From Pseudomonas chlororaphis subsp. piscium (lineage in GTDB: Bacteria > Pseudomonadota > Gammaproteobacteria > Pseudomonadales > Pseudomonadaceae): a DNA stretch of 64,000 nucleotides. The notes under the pieces are model-generated. The model was given only the letters and a program-made list of their open reading frames with translations, had not been told where the DNA came from and did no database searches. The translations under genes were made by a program, and so were the position numbers. The stretch is taken from the NCBI RefSeq assembly GCF_003850345.1, contig NZ_CP027707.1:6067001-6131000 (forward strand), written 5' to 3'. Shown here piece by piece: positions 7,350 through 16,820 of this stretch. How positions within the stretch are numbered: position 1 is the first letter of the stretch; each line of letters begins with the position of its first letter.

Positions 7350-9842
7350 ATGCCCATTCTTCAGAGAGAGCTCAGCTTCAGGATCGCCCGACGGGCGTGC
7401 GCGACCTGCCTCATGGCACTGGGGCTGGCCTCGAAGCTGTCCGCCGCAGAGGCCGAGTTCGCCGACTCCTTTCTGAAAATGGAGGGCACTCCGGTGGACC
7501 TCAAGTTTTTTGAGAAAGGCAGTGCAGTTCCGCCAGGCACCTACAGCGTTGACCTCTACCTGAACAACGTGCTGATCAAGCGCCAGGAAATCACCTTCGC
7601 CGCCGATGCCTCCGGACAGGTCAAACCCGCCATCTCGCTCGGGCTGCTCAAAGAGCTTGGACTCAACGCGGGCAAAGCCCAGCAGGATGGACTCATCGCC
7701 GCGGACGCCAAGGATGAGCAGCCGTTCGACGTCAGCGCCCAGATCGCCGGCGCCGCGGTGGACTTCGACGTCACCAACCTGGCATTGCAGTTCAGCATTC
7801 CGCAGGCATACGTCCAGCGTTATTCCCGCGGTTACGTCGACCCATCGGTTTGGGACGACGGCATCACGGCCTTCTACAGCGACTACCAGGCCAACTTCAA
7901 CCGCAATACCAACCAGGGCAGGAAGAGCGACTACCACAACCTGAACCTGCGCAACGGTTTCAATATCGCCGGCTGGCGCTTTCGCAACGAATCCGCCTTG
8001 ACCGGCGGTACCGGTACAAAAAGCGAGTTCAAGAGCAACCGCACCTATCTGGAGCGCGATGTCCGGCGCCTGAAAGGCAAGCTTTCCCTGGGCGAGCTGT
8101 ACACCCCAGGCGAGATCTTCGACAGCGTGCGTTTTCGCGGTGCACAGATCGCTTCGGACCTCGGTATGCTGCCTGACAACGAGATCGGCTACGCGCCCGT
8201 GATCCGTGGCATCGCTGAATCCAATGCCACTGTAGAAGTACGGCAAAACGGCTACGTGATCTATTCCGCGTCGGTGCCGCCTGGCGCCTTCGAGTTCACT
8301 GACATCTATCCCAGCGGTTCCAACGGTGACCTGCAGATCAAGATCATCGAAGCAGATGGCCGGGTACGCGAATATCAGCAGTCCTATGCCTACCAGCCGG
8401 TCATGACCCGGCGCGGCAACCTTCGCTACAGCGTCACCGCCGGTGAATATCGCTCCAACGACCAACCGTCGCCGTCGTTCACCCAGGGCACAGCCGTCTA
8501 CGGTGTGACCGATAACCTCACCGGTTATGGCGGCGCGCTGCTCGCGCAAGACTATCGCGCCGTCAACATTGGTGCGGGCGTGAACTCCAGCCTCGGCGGT
8601 ATTTCTTTCGACGTCACCAGCAGTGAATCGAAGACCCAGAACGGCAGGAGCAACAAGGGTCACAGTGCGCGCTTCCTGTACTCCAAGACGCTGAACGCCA
8701 CCGATACCACCTTCACCATGGCCGGCTACCGCTATTCCACCGAAGGCTATCGCAGCTTCAGCCAGCACGTGGACGACCTCATGTATCAGGACCGTGCCGG
8801 CTTCAGCGCCCAAAAGAGCCGAATCAACCTCCGGGTGAACCAGAGCCTGTCACAACGAGGCTCGTTGTACCTCAGCATGGATGAAACCAACTACTGGAAT
8901 CAGCAGGGCCGTACGCGTAACTGGCAATTTGGTTATGGCAGCAGCATTGCCAGCGTCAGCTACAACCTGGCGGTGTCACGCACCCAGAGCGACCCCATGA
9001 ACGGTGGTTCGGATACACAACTTACCGCCAGCATCAGCCTGCCGCTGGGAGGGAGAAGCAGTTCTCACCGCCTCTCCAGCAACGCCATCAGCTCGAGCAA
9101 GGGCGACTCCTCGCTGCAGTCGAACGTGTCCGGCTACCTGGACGACCAGGCCACCCTCAGCTACTCGGCACAGGCCGGCCACAGCAAAAGAAACGGCAGT
9201 ACAGCCGGCGCCGGCCTGGACTGGGATACCCCCGTCGCCAAGCTGCGTGGTGGCTACAGCCAGGGTCGCGATGACAAGCATATCGACCTGGGTGCTTCTG
9301 GTTCCCTGCTGGTGCATAGCGGTGGAATCACCCTTGGCCAGCCACTTGGCGAGACCTTCGGCCTACTGGAAGTTCCAGATGTCGATGGCGTCGGGGTATC
9401 CGGCTGGAACGGCGTACGCACCAATGGTAAGGGTTACGCGGTGGTGCCCTATATGCAGCCTTATCGCTACAACTGGGTGAACCTGGACACCCAGACCCTG
9501 GGGACCGATACCGAGATCAACGAAACCTCCAAGGTGCTGGTGCCGACCCGTGGCGCCATCGTCAAGACAACTTACGCCGCACAGACCGGTCGCCGCCTGC
9601 AGTTCGTCCTGCGCGCGGAGCAAGGCAGCACCATCCCCTTCGGCGCCCAAGGGTACGACGAGGAAGGCAAGCCCCTGGGTATGGTCGACAACCTGTCGCG
9701 CCTGCTGGTCTTCGGCGTTGCCGACAAGGGCCGACTGGAGATTCGCTGGGCCGAGGGCTCCTGCACAGTGGACTACACACTACCGGCAGCAAACAAGGAA
9801 TTGGCTTACGAACGCGTGGATGGCCTTTGCCGGGCTTTGTGA
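7350..9842 (+). CDS. Outer-membrane fimbrial usher, PapC/FimD family
   Basis: 830 residues. The signal peptide lies at about residues 10-30, followed by the N-terminal chaperone-binding domain (FADSFLKMEGTPVDLKFFEKG...GTYSVDLYLNN), a 24-strand beta-barrel region with plug, and C-terminal domains that include GAQGYDEEGKPLGMVDNLSR and end with a Cys pair (EGSCTVDY, DGLC). The usher forms the outer-membrane pore through which subunits are secreted and polymerised. I chose ATG 7350 because AAAGGA lies just upstream and the protein then begins with a short basic stretch and a hydrophobic core; an in-frame GTG at 7260 would add 30 unlikely residues. It is the last gene of the cluster. A GC hairpin (about 9853-9872) without a T run follows, and the 9873-10057 stretch shows no adhesin or other gene. 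Confidence 0.9.
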   Translation: MPILQRELSFRIARRACATCLMALGLASKLSAAEAEFADSFLKMEGTPVDLKFFEKGSAVPPGTYSVDLYLNNVLIKRQEITFAADASGQVKPAISLGLLKELGLNAGKAQQDGLIAADAKDEQPFDVSAQIAGAAVDFDVTNLALQFSIPQAYVQRYSRGYVDPSVWDDGITAFYSDYQANFNRNTNQGRKSDYHNLNLRNGFNIAGWRFRNESALTGGTGTKSEFKSNRTYLERDVRRLKGKLSLGELYTPGEIFDSVRFRGAQIASDLGMLPDNEIGYAPVIRGIAESNATVEVRQNGYVIYSASVPPGAFEFTDIYPSGSNGDLQIKIIEADGRVREYQQSYAYQPVMTRRGNLRYSVTAGEYRSNDQPSPSFTQGTAVYGVTDNLTGYGGALLAQDYRAVNIGAGVNSSLGGISFDVTSSESKTQNGRSNKGHSARFLYSKTLNATDTTFTMAGYRYSTEGYRSFSQHVDDLMYQDRAGFSAQKSRINLRVNQSLSQRGSLYLSMDETNYWNQQGRTRNWQFGYGSSIASVSYNLAVSRTQSDPMNGGSDTQLTASISLPLGGRSSSHRLSSNAISSSKGDSSLQSNVSGYLDDQATLSYSAQAGHSKRNGSTAGAGLDWDTPVAKLRGGYSQGRDDKHIDLGASGSLLVHSGGITLGQPLGETFGLLEVPDVDGVGVSGWNGVRTNGKGYAVVPYMQPYRYNWVNLDTQTLGTDTEINETSKVLVPTRGAIVKTTYAAQTGRRLQFVLRAEQGSTIPFGAQGYDEEGKPLGMVDNLSRLLVFGVADKGRLEIRWAEGSCTVDYTLPAANKELAYERVDGLCRAL

Positions 9843-10057
9843 ACACCGTAGACGCCCCTCGCAACGAGGGGCTGGCCACAGAGATATAATCTGATCACTC
9901 CCACATTGCGCTTATTGGCATGAGCCTGGCCAAGCCAGCGCTCCCAGCCAGTACATCCCCCTGCTCACCTCATCTACATCGAATATGTCCGCCAGGCAGC
10001 GTACAGCGGCGAAACAAGGGGCGCCAAGGGATACCTACTGAACAAATCTCCCCAAAC

Positions 10058-10089
10058 AAAAATGCCCCGAATGATCGGGGCATTTTTTT
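10058..10089. terminator. Bidirectional terminator at the right end of the fimbrial cluster
   Basis: AAAAATGCCCCGA-ATGA-TCGGGGCATTTTTTT has T runs on both strands. It can stop transcription coming from the usher gene and also from the tRNA operon. The arms and the T tract match the ndh terminator at 5251-5277. Confidence 0.85.
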
Positions 10090-10128
10090 GCATCGCGCCA
10101 AAGACACAACCGACGCCGAATTTCGGGC

Positions 10129-10165
10129 AAAAAAAATCCCCGTATCTTTCGATACGAGGATTTTT
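10129..10165 (-). terminator. Terminator of the tRNA operon
   Basis: The stem AAAAATCC(C)CGTATC / GATACG(A)GGATTTTT has a TTTC loop. Read on the minus strand it follows the last tRNA by a few bases and ends in a run of T. Confidence 0.8.
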
Positions 10166-10170
10166 CAGTA

Positions 10171-10247
10171 TGGTCGGGGTAAGGGGATTCGAACTCCTGA
10201 CATCCTGCTCCCAAAGCAGGCGCGCTACCGGACTGCGCTATACCCCG
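10171..10247 (-). tRNA. tRNA-Pro (anticodon TGG), copy 1
   Basis: 77 nt cloverleaf on the minus strand. The acceptor stem is CGGGGTA/TACCCCG, the anticodon loop TTTGGGA, the T loop TTCGAAT, and CCA is encoded. It is identical to the copy at 10422-10498. The T stem (AGGAG/CCCCT) contains one A-C mismatch. It is the last of four tRNAs in the transcript. Confidence 0.97.
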
Positions 10248-10340
10248 GTAAAAAAAAGACACCTTTTAAAGGCGCCTTCTGCGAACAGAGCTTTTGGCGT
10301 CTGATCTTAAGATTCGATTCCAGCGAACTGGTTTCAAAAA

Positions 10341-10416
10341 TGGTGGGTCGTGTGGGATTCGAACCTACGACCAATTGGTTAAAAGCCAACTGCTCTACCA
10401 ACTGAGCTAACGACCC
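10341..10416 (-). tRNA. tRNA-Lys (anticodon TTT)
   Basis: 76 nt on the minus strand. The acceptor stem is GGGTCGT/ACGACCC, the anticodon loop CTTTTAA, the T loop TTCGAAT, and CCA is encoded. It lies between two identical tRNA-Pro genes. Confidence 0.97.
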
Positions 10417-10421
10417 AAATA

Positions 10422-10498
10422 TGGTCGGGGTAAGGGGATTCGAACTCCTGACATCCTGCTCCCAAAGCAGGCGCGCTACCGGACTGCGCTATACCCCG
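10422..10498 (-). tRNA. tRNA-Pro (anticodon TGG), copy 2
   Basis: 77 nt on the minus strand, the same sequence as copy 1 including the A-C mismatch in the T stem and the encoded CCA. It lies 5 bp from the tRNA-Lys gene, so the transcript is processed from one precursor. Confidence 0.97.
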
Positions 10499-10507
10499 GC
10501 TTGAAAT

Positions 10508-10583
10508 TGGCTCCGTGACCAGGACTCGAACCTGGGACCCAATGATTAACAGTCATTTGCTCTACCGACTGAGCTATCACGGA
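10508..10583 (-). tRNA. tRNA-Asn (anticodon GTT)
   Basis: 76 nt on the minus strand. The acceptor stem is TCCGTGA/TCACGGA, the anticodon loop CTGTTAA, the T loop TTCGAGT, and G-CCA is encoded. It is the first tRNA after the promoter at 10686-10713. Confidence 0.97.
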
Positions 10584-10685
10584 ACTGAACATTTCAATTT
10601 ACAACTTTTACAGCAGGCTTTTATTTCTAGAAGCCTCCTCGTTGACCCTGCCCGTATCGCTACGTTCGTGTCTCTGAGGCGCGCT

Positions 10686-10713
10686 ATTCTACAATCTTAA
10701 AAACCTCTGTCAA
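10686..10713 (-). promoter_or_regulatory. Sigma-70 promoter of the tRNA operon
   Basis: On the minus strand TTGACA, a 16-bp spacer and TAGAAT are followed by AGCGCGCC. The consensus -35, near-consensus -10 and GC-rich discriminator are those of a strong stable-RNA promoter under stringent control. It lies about 100 bp before tRNA-Asn. Confidence 0.8.
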
Positions 10714-10845
10714 CCCCCTAAATTGCTTTCAAGACAATGATTTGCAACTTATTTCAGTTTTTTCCTCGGGGAGGAAAAAGCCTTGGGGTGACGTACTGCG
10801 GGGCGCACTTTACAAGCCTTTGCCTTACAGTTCAACGCCCTATGC

Positions 10846-10872
10846 AAAAAAAGGCCTCGCAATGCGAGGCCT
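10846..10872 (-). terminator. Terminator of clpB
   Basis: On the minus strand AGGCCTCGC-ATT-GCGAGGCCT is followed by seven T. It lies 26 bp beyond the clpB stop. Confidence 0.9.
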
Positions 10873-10897
10873 CCTTCATAACGACGCCCTATTTGGC

Positions 10898-13462
10898 TCA
10901 GGCGAAGACGATTTCGTCGTTTTCCACCTTGGCCGTCACAGTGGCCCCCGGCAGGAAACTGCCAGACAGAATCAACTGCGCCAGCGGGTTCTCGATCCAG
11001 CGCTGGATCGCTCGCTTGAGCGGACGCGCGCCATAGACCGGGTCGTAACCCACGGCAATCAGTTTGTCCAAGGCCTCGCCACTCAGCTCCAGCTTGAGCT
11101 CGCGCTCGGCCAGCCGGCCACGCAGGCGACCCAACTGGATCTCGGTGATGCCGGCGATCTGATCCCGGGCCAATGGCTCGAAGATCACCACTTCGTCGAT
11201 CCGGTTGATGAACTCCGGACGGAAATGGGTCGACACCGCATCCATCACCGCCGCCCGCTGGGCTTCGCGATCCCCTACCAGCTCCTGGATCTGCGCCGAA
11301 CCCAGATTGGAGGTCATGACGATCACCGTATTACGGAAATCCACGGTACGCCCATGACTGTCCGTCAGGCGGCCGTCTTCCAACACCTGCAGCAGAATGT
11401 TGAACACGTCTGGATGGGCCTTCTCGACCTCGTCCAGCAGGATCACCGAATAAGGCTTACGCCGCACCGCCTCGGTCAGGTAACCGCCCTCCTCGTAGCC
11501 GACGTAGCCTGGAGGCGCGCCGATCAACCGAGCCACGGAATGTTTCTCCATGAATTCGGACATATCGATCCGCACCATCGCCTCTTCGGTATCGAAAAGG
11601 AATTCGGCCAGCGCCTTGCACAGCTCGGTTTTACCCACACCAGTCGGGCCGAGGAACATGAACGAGCCACTTGGCCGGTTCGGATCGGACAACCCGGCGC
11701 GGGAACGCCGCACGGCGTTGGCCACCGCCACCACGGCTTCGTTCTGGCCGATGACGCGCTGGTGCAGCAGGCTTTCCATTTTCAGCAGTTTGTCACGCTC
11801 GCCTTCGAGCATCTTCGACACCGGAATACCGGTCCACTTGGACACGACTTCGGCGATTTCCTCTTCGGTCACCTTGCTGCGCAACAGCTGGTTCTCGCTT
11901 TGGCCATGCTGGTCGACCATCTGCAGGCTGCGTTCCAGGTCCGGGATCACCCCGTACTGCAACTCGGCCATGCGGTTCAGGTCGCCCTTGCGGCGCGCGG
12001 CTTCCAGTTCCTGACGGGACTGCTCGATTTTCTGCTGAATCTGCGCCGAACCCTGCACTTCGGCTTTCTCCGAGGCCCAGACTTCTTCCAGATCGGCGTA
12101 TTCGCGCTCCAGGCGGGTGATCTCTTCCTGGAGTTTCTCCAGGCGCTTGATCGCCGCTTCGTCGTCTTCCTTCTTCAGGGCCTGGGATTCAACCTTCAGT
12201 TGAATCAGGCGCCGCTCCAGACGGTCCAGCACCTCCGGCTTGGAGTCGATCTCCATGCGGATACGGCTGGCGGCTTCGTCGATCAGGTCGATCGCCTTGT
12301 CCGGCAGCTGCCGGTCGGTAATGTAGCGATGGCTGAGCTTGGCCGCGGCAATGATCGCGCCGTCGGTGATCGCCACCTTGTGGTGCACCTCATAACGCTC
12401 CTTCAGGCCACGCAGGATGGCGATGGTGTCTTCTTCGCTCGGCTCATCCACTAGGACTTTCTGGAAGCGCCGCTCGAGGGCTGCGTCCTTCTCTATATAT
12501 TGGCGGTACTCGTTGAGCGTGGTGGCGCCGACGCAATGCAGCTCGCCCCGGGCCAGGGCCGGCTTGAGCATGTTGCCCGCATCCATCGAACCTTCGCCCT
12601 TACCGGCGCCGACCATGGTGTGCAGTTCGTCGATGAACAGAATGATCTGCCCTTCCTGCTTGGACAGCTCGTTGAGCAGGGATTTCAGGCGTTCTTCGAA
12701 CTCGCCGCGGTACTTGGCACCAGCGATCAGCGCGCCCATGTCCAGGGACAGCAGGCGCTTGCCTTTCAGGCCGTCCGGCACTTCGCCATTGATGATGCGC
12801 TGGGCCAGGCCTTCGGCAATCGCGGTTTTACCCACGCCAGGCTCACCGATCAGCACCGGGTTATTCTTGGTCCGACGCTGCAGCACCTGGATGGTCCGAC
12901 GGATTTCGTCGTCACGGCCAATCACCGGGTCGAGCTTGCCGTCTTCGGCGCGCTTGGTCAGGTCGACGGTGTATTTATCCAGGGCCTGGCGCGACTCCTC
13001 GACGTTGGCGTCATTCACCGCCTCGCCGCCACGCAGGTTATTGATCGCATTTTCCAGCGCTTTCTTGCTGACACCCTGGCCCAGCAGCAATTTGCCGAGC
13101 TTGCTGTTTTCGTCCATGGCCGCCAGCAGCACCAGCTCGCTGGAGATGAACTGGTCGCCTTTCTGTTGCGCCAGGCGATCGGCCTGGTTCAGCAGGCGCG
13201 CCAGATCCTGCGACATATTCACGTCGCCGGTGGGGTTCTGGATTTTTGGCAAGTGATCGAGCTCTTTGCTCAACTCCTTGCGCAGGCTGTTCACGTCGAA
13301 GCCCACTTGCATCAGTAGCGGCTTGATCGAACCGCCCTGCTGTTCGAGCAGGGCCTGCATCAAGTGTGCAGGCTCGATGGCCGGATGATCGAGGCCGACC
13401 GCCAGGGATTGAGAGTCGGATAATGCCAGCTGCAGCTTGCTGGTTAATCGGTCTATACGCAT
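10898..13462 (-). CDS. clpB: ATP-dependent disaggregase ClpB
   Basis: 854 residues, the usual length. A hexameric AAA+ chaperone that, with DnaK, threads proteins out of aggregates after heat stress. Domains in order: Clp N-domain (1-150), first ATPase (Walker A GEPGVGKT near 206, Walker B ILFIDE), the long coiled-coil M domain (about 410-525, recognisable by heptads such as [20 protein letters not shown]), second ATPase (GPTGVGKTE near 606) and the C-terminal domain. The start codon ATG at 13462 has AAGGAAGG upstream. A sigma-32-type promoter lies about 75-100 bp upstream. Confidence 0.97.
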   Translation of the reverse strand: MRIDRLTSKLQLALSDSQSLAVGLDHPAIEPAHLMQALLEQQGGSIKPLLMQVGFDVNSLRKELSKELDHLPKIQNPTGDVNMSQDLARLLNQADRLAQQKGDQFISSELVLLAAMDENSKLGKLLLGQGVSKKALENAINNLRGGEAVNDANVEESRQALDKYTVDLTKRAEDGKLDPVIGRDDEIRRTIQVLQRRTKNNPVLIGEPGVGKTAIAEGLAQRIINGEVPDGLKGKRLLSLDMGALIAGAKYRGEFEERLKSLLNELSKQEGQIILFIDELHTMVGAGKGEGSMDAGNMLKPALARGELHCVGATTLNEYRQYIEKDAALERRFQKVLVDEPSEEDTIAILRGLKERYEVHHKVAITDGAIIAAAKLSHRYITDRQLPDKAIDLIDEAASRIRMEIDSKPEVLDRLERRLIQLKVESQALKKEDDEAAIKRLEKLQEEITRLEREYADLEEVWASEKAEVQGSAQIQQKIEQSRQELEAARRKGDLNRMAELQYGVIPDLERSLQMVDQHGQSENQLLRSKVTEEEIAEVVSKWTGIPVSKMLEGERDKLLKMESLLHQRVIGQNEAVVAVANAVRRSRAGLSDPNRPSGSFMFLGPTGVGKTELCKALAEFLFDTEEAMVRIDMSEFMEKHSVARLIGAPPGYVGYEEGGYLTEAVRRKPYSVILLDEVEKAHPDVFNILLQVLEDGRLTDSHGRTVDFRNTVIVMTSNLGSAQIQELVGDREAQRAAVMDAVSTHFRPEFINRIDEVVIFEPLARDQIAGITEIQLGRLRGRLAERELKLELSGEALDKLIAVGYDPVYGARPLKRAIQRWIENPLAQLILSGSFLPGATVTAKVENDEIVFA

Positions 13463-13534
13463 TAGTCACCTTCCTTTTGAGCAGGTCGGAGCGATGGACA
13501 CACCTAAATAGAGAAACCTGCCAGATACCCCTGT

Positions 13535-13562
13535 AGATGCGGTCGATTCTGGAAGATTCAAG
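13535..13562 (-). promoter_or_regulatory. Sigma-32 (heat-shock) promoter of clpB
   Basis: On the minus strand CTTGAAT, 13 bp, then CCGCATCT. This fits the RpoH consensus CTTGAAA-N11-16-CCCCATNT with one mismatch in each element, and it lies about 75 bp upstream of the clpB start, as expected for this gene. Confidence 0.75.
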
Positions 13563-13592
13563 CCTGTCGAGCTTGACACAGGTCAGAAGAGT

Positions 13593-14318
13593 CTAGCGTT
13601 CCAGCCAGATCAGGGAAGCGAAGCGCCCGGTACGCGAGCTGCGGCGGTAGGAATAGAAACGTGGATCGCTCACAGTGCAGAAACCACCGCCATACACGGC
13701 CGTGACGCCGTATGCCGCCAGGCGCAGGCGGGCCAGTGTATAGATGTCAGCCATGAGCTTGCCGGGATTGTGGCTCGGCACAAAGGCCTGATCGGTTTGC
13801 GGCAGGTGCCGGACGAACGCGTCACGGACTTCCGGCCCGACCTCGAAGGCTTGCGGACCGATGGCCGGCCCCAGCCAGACCAGTACATCCTCAGGCGCAA
13901 CCTTCAGGCTATCGAGTGTCGCCTCCAGCACCCCGGCCGCCAACCCGCGCCAGCCGGCATGGGCCGCTGCCACACGAGTACCGGCGCGGTCGCAGAACAG
14001 CGCCGGCAAGCAATCGGCGGTCATGGCGCTACAGGCGATGCCCGGCGTGGCCGTCCAGCTGGCATCGGCGGTGGCGACGACGAACGGATCCGCCTCGACC
14101 ACATCAATGCCGTGAACCTGCTTCAGCCAGGCTGGCTCTATAGAGAAACGATCGGTCAGGCGACGGCGGTTTTCGGCCACCGCCTCTGGGTTGTCATCGA
14201 CATGATCGCCCAGGTTGAGGCTGTCGAACGGCGCCAGGCTGACGCCGCCCGCACGGGTGGTGACGCAGGCTTTGACCCCGGCCGGCGCGGGCCAGTCAGG
14301 AATCAGCCAGTCACTCAT
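13593..14318 (-). CDS. pgeF: Peptidoglycan editing factor / purine nucleoside phosphorylase family (YfiH)
   Basis: 241 residues, cytoplasmic, of the Cu-oxidase_4/YfiH family. Members remove nucleosides or wrongly incorporated L-Ser from muropeptide precursors; which activity dominates in Pseudomonas is not settled by sequence. Metal-site residues expected for the family are visible: His in KQVHGIDV (about 71), Cys in MTADCLPALF (about 107), His in VAAAHAGWRG (about 124) and the GGGFCTVSDPRFYSYRR tail. The start overlaps the rluD stop by four bases, so it is translationally coupled to rluD. Confidence 0.9.
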   Translation of the reverse strand: MSDWLIPDWPAPAGVKACVTTRAGGVSLAPFDSLNLGDHVDDNPEAVAENRRRLTDRFSIEPAWLKQVHGIDVVEADPFVVATADASWTATPGIACSAMTADCLPALFCDRAGTRVAAAHAGWRGLAAGVLEATLDSLKVAPEDVLVWLGPAIGPQAFEVGPEVRDAFVRHLPQTDQAFVPSHNPGKLMADIYTLARLRLAAYGVTAVYGGGFCTVSDPRFYSYRRSSRTGRFASLIWLER

Positions 14319-15277
14319 CCGACAAAGGCCTCGCGATCCTGCTTGAGCAGGGTCAGCAGCCAGACGAAGTCTTCCGGCAGCGGCGATTCCCAGCTCATGC
14401 GTTCACCAGTGGTCGGATGATCCAGCTCCAGGAAACGCGCATGCAGCGCCTGACGCGGGAAGTGTTTCAGGGATTCGACCATGGTCGGGTTCGCCGCCGG
14501 CGGAATGCGGAAGCGACCGCCGTAGGCCGGATCGCCGACCAACGGGAAGTTGATGTGCGCCATGTGCACGCGAATCTGGTGGGTACGACCGGTTTCCAGC
14601 TTGACCCGCACATGGGTGTGGGAACGGAAACGCTCGAGCACGCGGTAATGGCTGACGGCCTGCTTGCCACCTTCCATCACGGCCATGCGCTGGCGCTGCT
14701 GGCCATGCCGGCCGATCGGCGCATTGATCTTGCCACCGGCGGTGACCACGCCGATCACGATGCATTCATAGATGCGGCTGACGCTGCGGTTCTGCAACTG
14801 GGCAACCAGCTGGGTCTGCGCCTGAATGGTCTTGGCCACCACCATCAGACCGGTGGTGTCCTTGTCCAGGCGGTGGACGATGCCGGCGCGCGGCACATTG
14901 ATGATGTCCGGGACATGGTGCAGCAGGGCGTTGAGCAGCGTGCCATCGGCGTGACCGGCGGCGGGGTGGACCACCAGGCCGGCAGGCTTGTTGATGACCA
15001 GGATATCGTCGTCTTCATAGACGATATCCAGCTCGATGTCCTGAGCGATCCATTCTCCCTGAGCTTCCTGCTCGGCGGTCAGCTCAAGAACCGCGCCGCC
15101 ATGGACGATGTCTCGCGGGCGGATAACCGCTCCATCCACAGTCAGGCGGCCGTCTTTGATCCAGGCGGAAAGGCGCGAGCGCGAGTGCTCAGCGAATAAT
15201 TGGGCGGCGACTTGATCGAGGCGTTGGCCGCCCAGTTCGGACGGCACCTCTGCGCGAAGTTCAATTTTATCGGACAT
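14315..15277 (-). CDS. rluD: 23S rRNA pseudouridine synthase RluD
   Basis: 320 residues. It makes pseudouridines in helix 69 of 23S rRNA (positions 1911, 1915 and 1917 in E. coli). It has an N-terminal S4 RNA-binding domain (QRLDQVAAQLF...SRLSAWIKDGRLTVDG) followed by the RluA-type catalytic domain with GIVHRLDKDTTG, whose Asp (D138) is the nucleophile, and GRTHQIRVHMAHI. I chose ATG 15277 (MSDKIELRAEVPSEL) over an in-frame GTG at 15298, because family members begin this way. bamD is divergent, sharing a ~150-bp intergenic region, and pgeF follows in the same operon. Confidence 0.95.
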   Translation of the reverse strand: MSDKIELRAEVPSELGGQRLDQVAAQLFAEHSRSRLSAWIKDGRLTVDGAVIRPRDIVHGGAVLELTAEQEAQGEWIAQDIELDIVYEDDDILVINKPAGLVVHPAAGHADGTLLNALLHHVPDIINVPRAGIVHRLDKDTTGLMVVAKTIQAQTQLVAQLQNRSVSRIYECIVIGVVTAGGKINAPIGRHGQQRQRMAVMEGGKQAVSHYRVLERFRSHTHVRVKLETGRTHQIRVHMAHINFPLVGDPAYGGRFRIPPAANPTMVESLKHFPRQALHARFLELDHPTTGERMSWESPLPEDFVWLLTLLKQDREAFVG

Positions 15278-15429
15278 GCTCAGACTAGGCGTCGGCACAG
15301 CCTTTGGTTTCGGCTGCGCGCTTGTGGTTAAATACGGCGTCTTTTGCCCCGAGGCTTTTTCAACGGGGCGCTCATCATAACAGGACGGCCCCGCCCAAGA
15401 CAGCGGCCGTCATAGGGACGCAAGCCGCC

Positions 15430-16452
15430 ATGCAAGTGAAACACCTGCTGCTGATCGCCATCCTCGCACTGACCGCTGCTTGCTCATCGAAGGAAGTCGT
15501 TGACGAAAACCTGAGCGAGGTCGAGCTGTACCAGCAGGCGCAGACCGACCTGGACAACAACAGCTATACCAGCGCCACCGCCAAGCTCAAGGCCCTGGAG
15601 TCGCGTTATCCGTTCGGCCGCTACGCGGATCAGGCACAGCTCGAACTGATCTATGCCAACTACAAGAACGCCGAGCCGGAAGCCGCCAAGTCCGCCGCCG
15701 AGCGTTTCATCCGTCTGCATCCACAACACCCGAACGTGGACTACGCCTACTACCTCAAGGGCCTGACCTCCTTCGACCAGGACGTCGGCCTGTTGGCGCG
15801 CTTCCTGCCGCTGGACATGACCAAGCGTGACCCGGGTGCCGCCCGCGACTCCTACAACGAGTTCGCCCAGCTCACCAGCCGCTTCCCGAACAGCCGCTAC
15901 GCGCCGGACGCCAAGCAGCGCATGATCTACCTGCGCAACCTGCTGGCCTCCTACGAAATCCACGTGGCCGACTACTACCTGACCCGTCAGGCCTATGTAG
16001 CCGCCGCCAACCGTGGCCGTTACGTGGTGGAAAACTTCCAGGAAACCCCGTCGGTGGCCGATGGCCTGGCAGTGATGACCGAGGCTTACCAGCGTCTGCA
16101 CCTGGACGAACTGGCCGCTACCAGCCTGGAAACCCTGAAGCTCAACTACCCCGATCACCCGAGCCTGGTCGACGGCCAGTTCGTGCCACGGGTCGCCGAG
16201 GCGGACAACCGCTCCTGGCTGAGCAAGGCCACCCTGGGCCTGATCGAGTCCCGTCCACCGCTGCCGCCGGGAGAAACCCGCGCCAACCAGGACGTGATGA
16301 AGCAATACCAAGACGCCAAGGACGCGATTCCGGCCGAGCTCAAGCCTAAAGACGCCAATGGCGACGCTGTCGAAGAAGAACAGCACGAAGCCGAAGGCAA
16401 CAACAGCGACCGCTCGTGGTTCAGCTACATGACCTTCGGCGTGTTCGACTGA
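15430..16452 (+). CDS. bamD: Outer-membrane assembly lipoprotein BamD
   Basis: 340 residues. It is part of the BAM complex that inserts beta-barrel proteins in the outer membrane, on the periplasmic side. A lipoprotein signal ends in the lipobox LTAAC (Cys18 is the lipidated residue), followed by TPR repeats ([33 protein letters not shown] is the first). The protein is longer than E. coli BamD (about 245 residues) by a C-terminal tail rich in charged residues, as in other Pseudomonas. The ATG at 15430 is chosen because the signal peptide then starts directly. A terminator follows. Confidence 0.95.
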   Translation: MQVKHLLLIAILALTAACSSKEVVDENLSEVELYQQAQTDLDNNSYTSATAKLKALESRYPFGRYADQAQLELIYANYKNAEPEAAKSAAERFIRLHPQHPNVDYAYYLKGLTSFDQDVGLLARFLPLDMTKRDPGAARDSYNEFAQLTSRFPNSRYAPDAKQRMIYLRNLLASYEIHVADYYLTRQAYVAAANRGRYVVENFQETPSVADGLAVMTEAYQRLHLDELAATSLETLKLNYPDHPSLVDGQFVPRVAEADNRSWLSKATLGLIESRPPLPPGETRANQDVMKQYQDAKDAIPAELKPKDANGDAVEEEQHEAEGNNSDRSWFSYMTFGVFD

Positions 16453-16468
16453 CACCGCCGCGGTTACC

Positions 16469-16500
16469 AAAAAGGGAGACTTTCGAGTCTCCCTTTTTTT
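16469..16500 (+). terminator. Terminator of bamD
   Basis: AAAAAGGGAGACT-TTCG-AGTCTCCCTTTTTTT: a perfect stem with a UUCG loop and a T run, 17 bp after the bamD stop. Confidence 0.93.
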
Positions 16501-16586
16501 GTCCGCGGGTTTCAGCGCTGATTACACTGTGCGCCCGGCATGAGCTTGGCTAAACTGCCGGTTCCTCACTCACATAGCTGGCTACC

Positions 16587-16820
16587 ATGCTTCGTTTACT
16601 GTTCTGGATCGCCCTGATTGCCGCTGCGGTATGGCTCTGGCGCAAATTCAAGCAGCCCGCCTCCGGCACCGCTGCGCCCCGCGAACCCAGCACCACGCCG
16701 ATGGTGCGCTGCGCCCATTGCGGCGTGCACCTGCCCCGTGACCGGGCCCTGAGCCTTGAGCAGCAGTGGTATTGCAGCCAGGCCCACCTGGAGCAAGGCC
16801 CGATCTCCCGCGAGCGCTGA
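16587..16820 (+). CDS. PP0621 family protein, membrane-anchored zinc-ribbon-like peptide
   Basis: 77 residues. There is one N-terminal hydrophobic helix (LLFWIALIAAAVWLW, residues 4-18), then a basic linker and a small domain with CAHCGVHLP and a later WYCSQAHL. The Cys pairs resemble a half zinc ribbon. The family (PP0621) is known to me only as conserved in gammaproteobacteria and lies between bamD and pilS-pilR in Pseudomonas; here pilS is absent and pilR follows after 273 bp. Function unknown. Confidence 0.75.
   Translation: MLRLLFWIALIAAAVWLWRKFKQPASGTAAPREPSTTPMVRCAHCGVHLPRDRALSLEQQWYCSQAHLEQGPISRER

Noticed and set aside
10171..10583. The tRNA cluster as attachment site of an integrated island
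   Set aside because: No integrase and no partial tRNA 3' end repeat is seen; both tRNA-Pro copies are complete genes.
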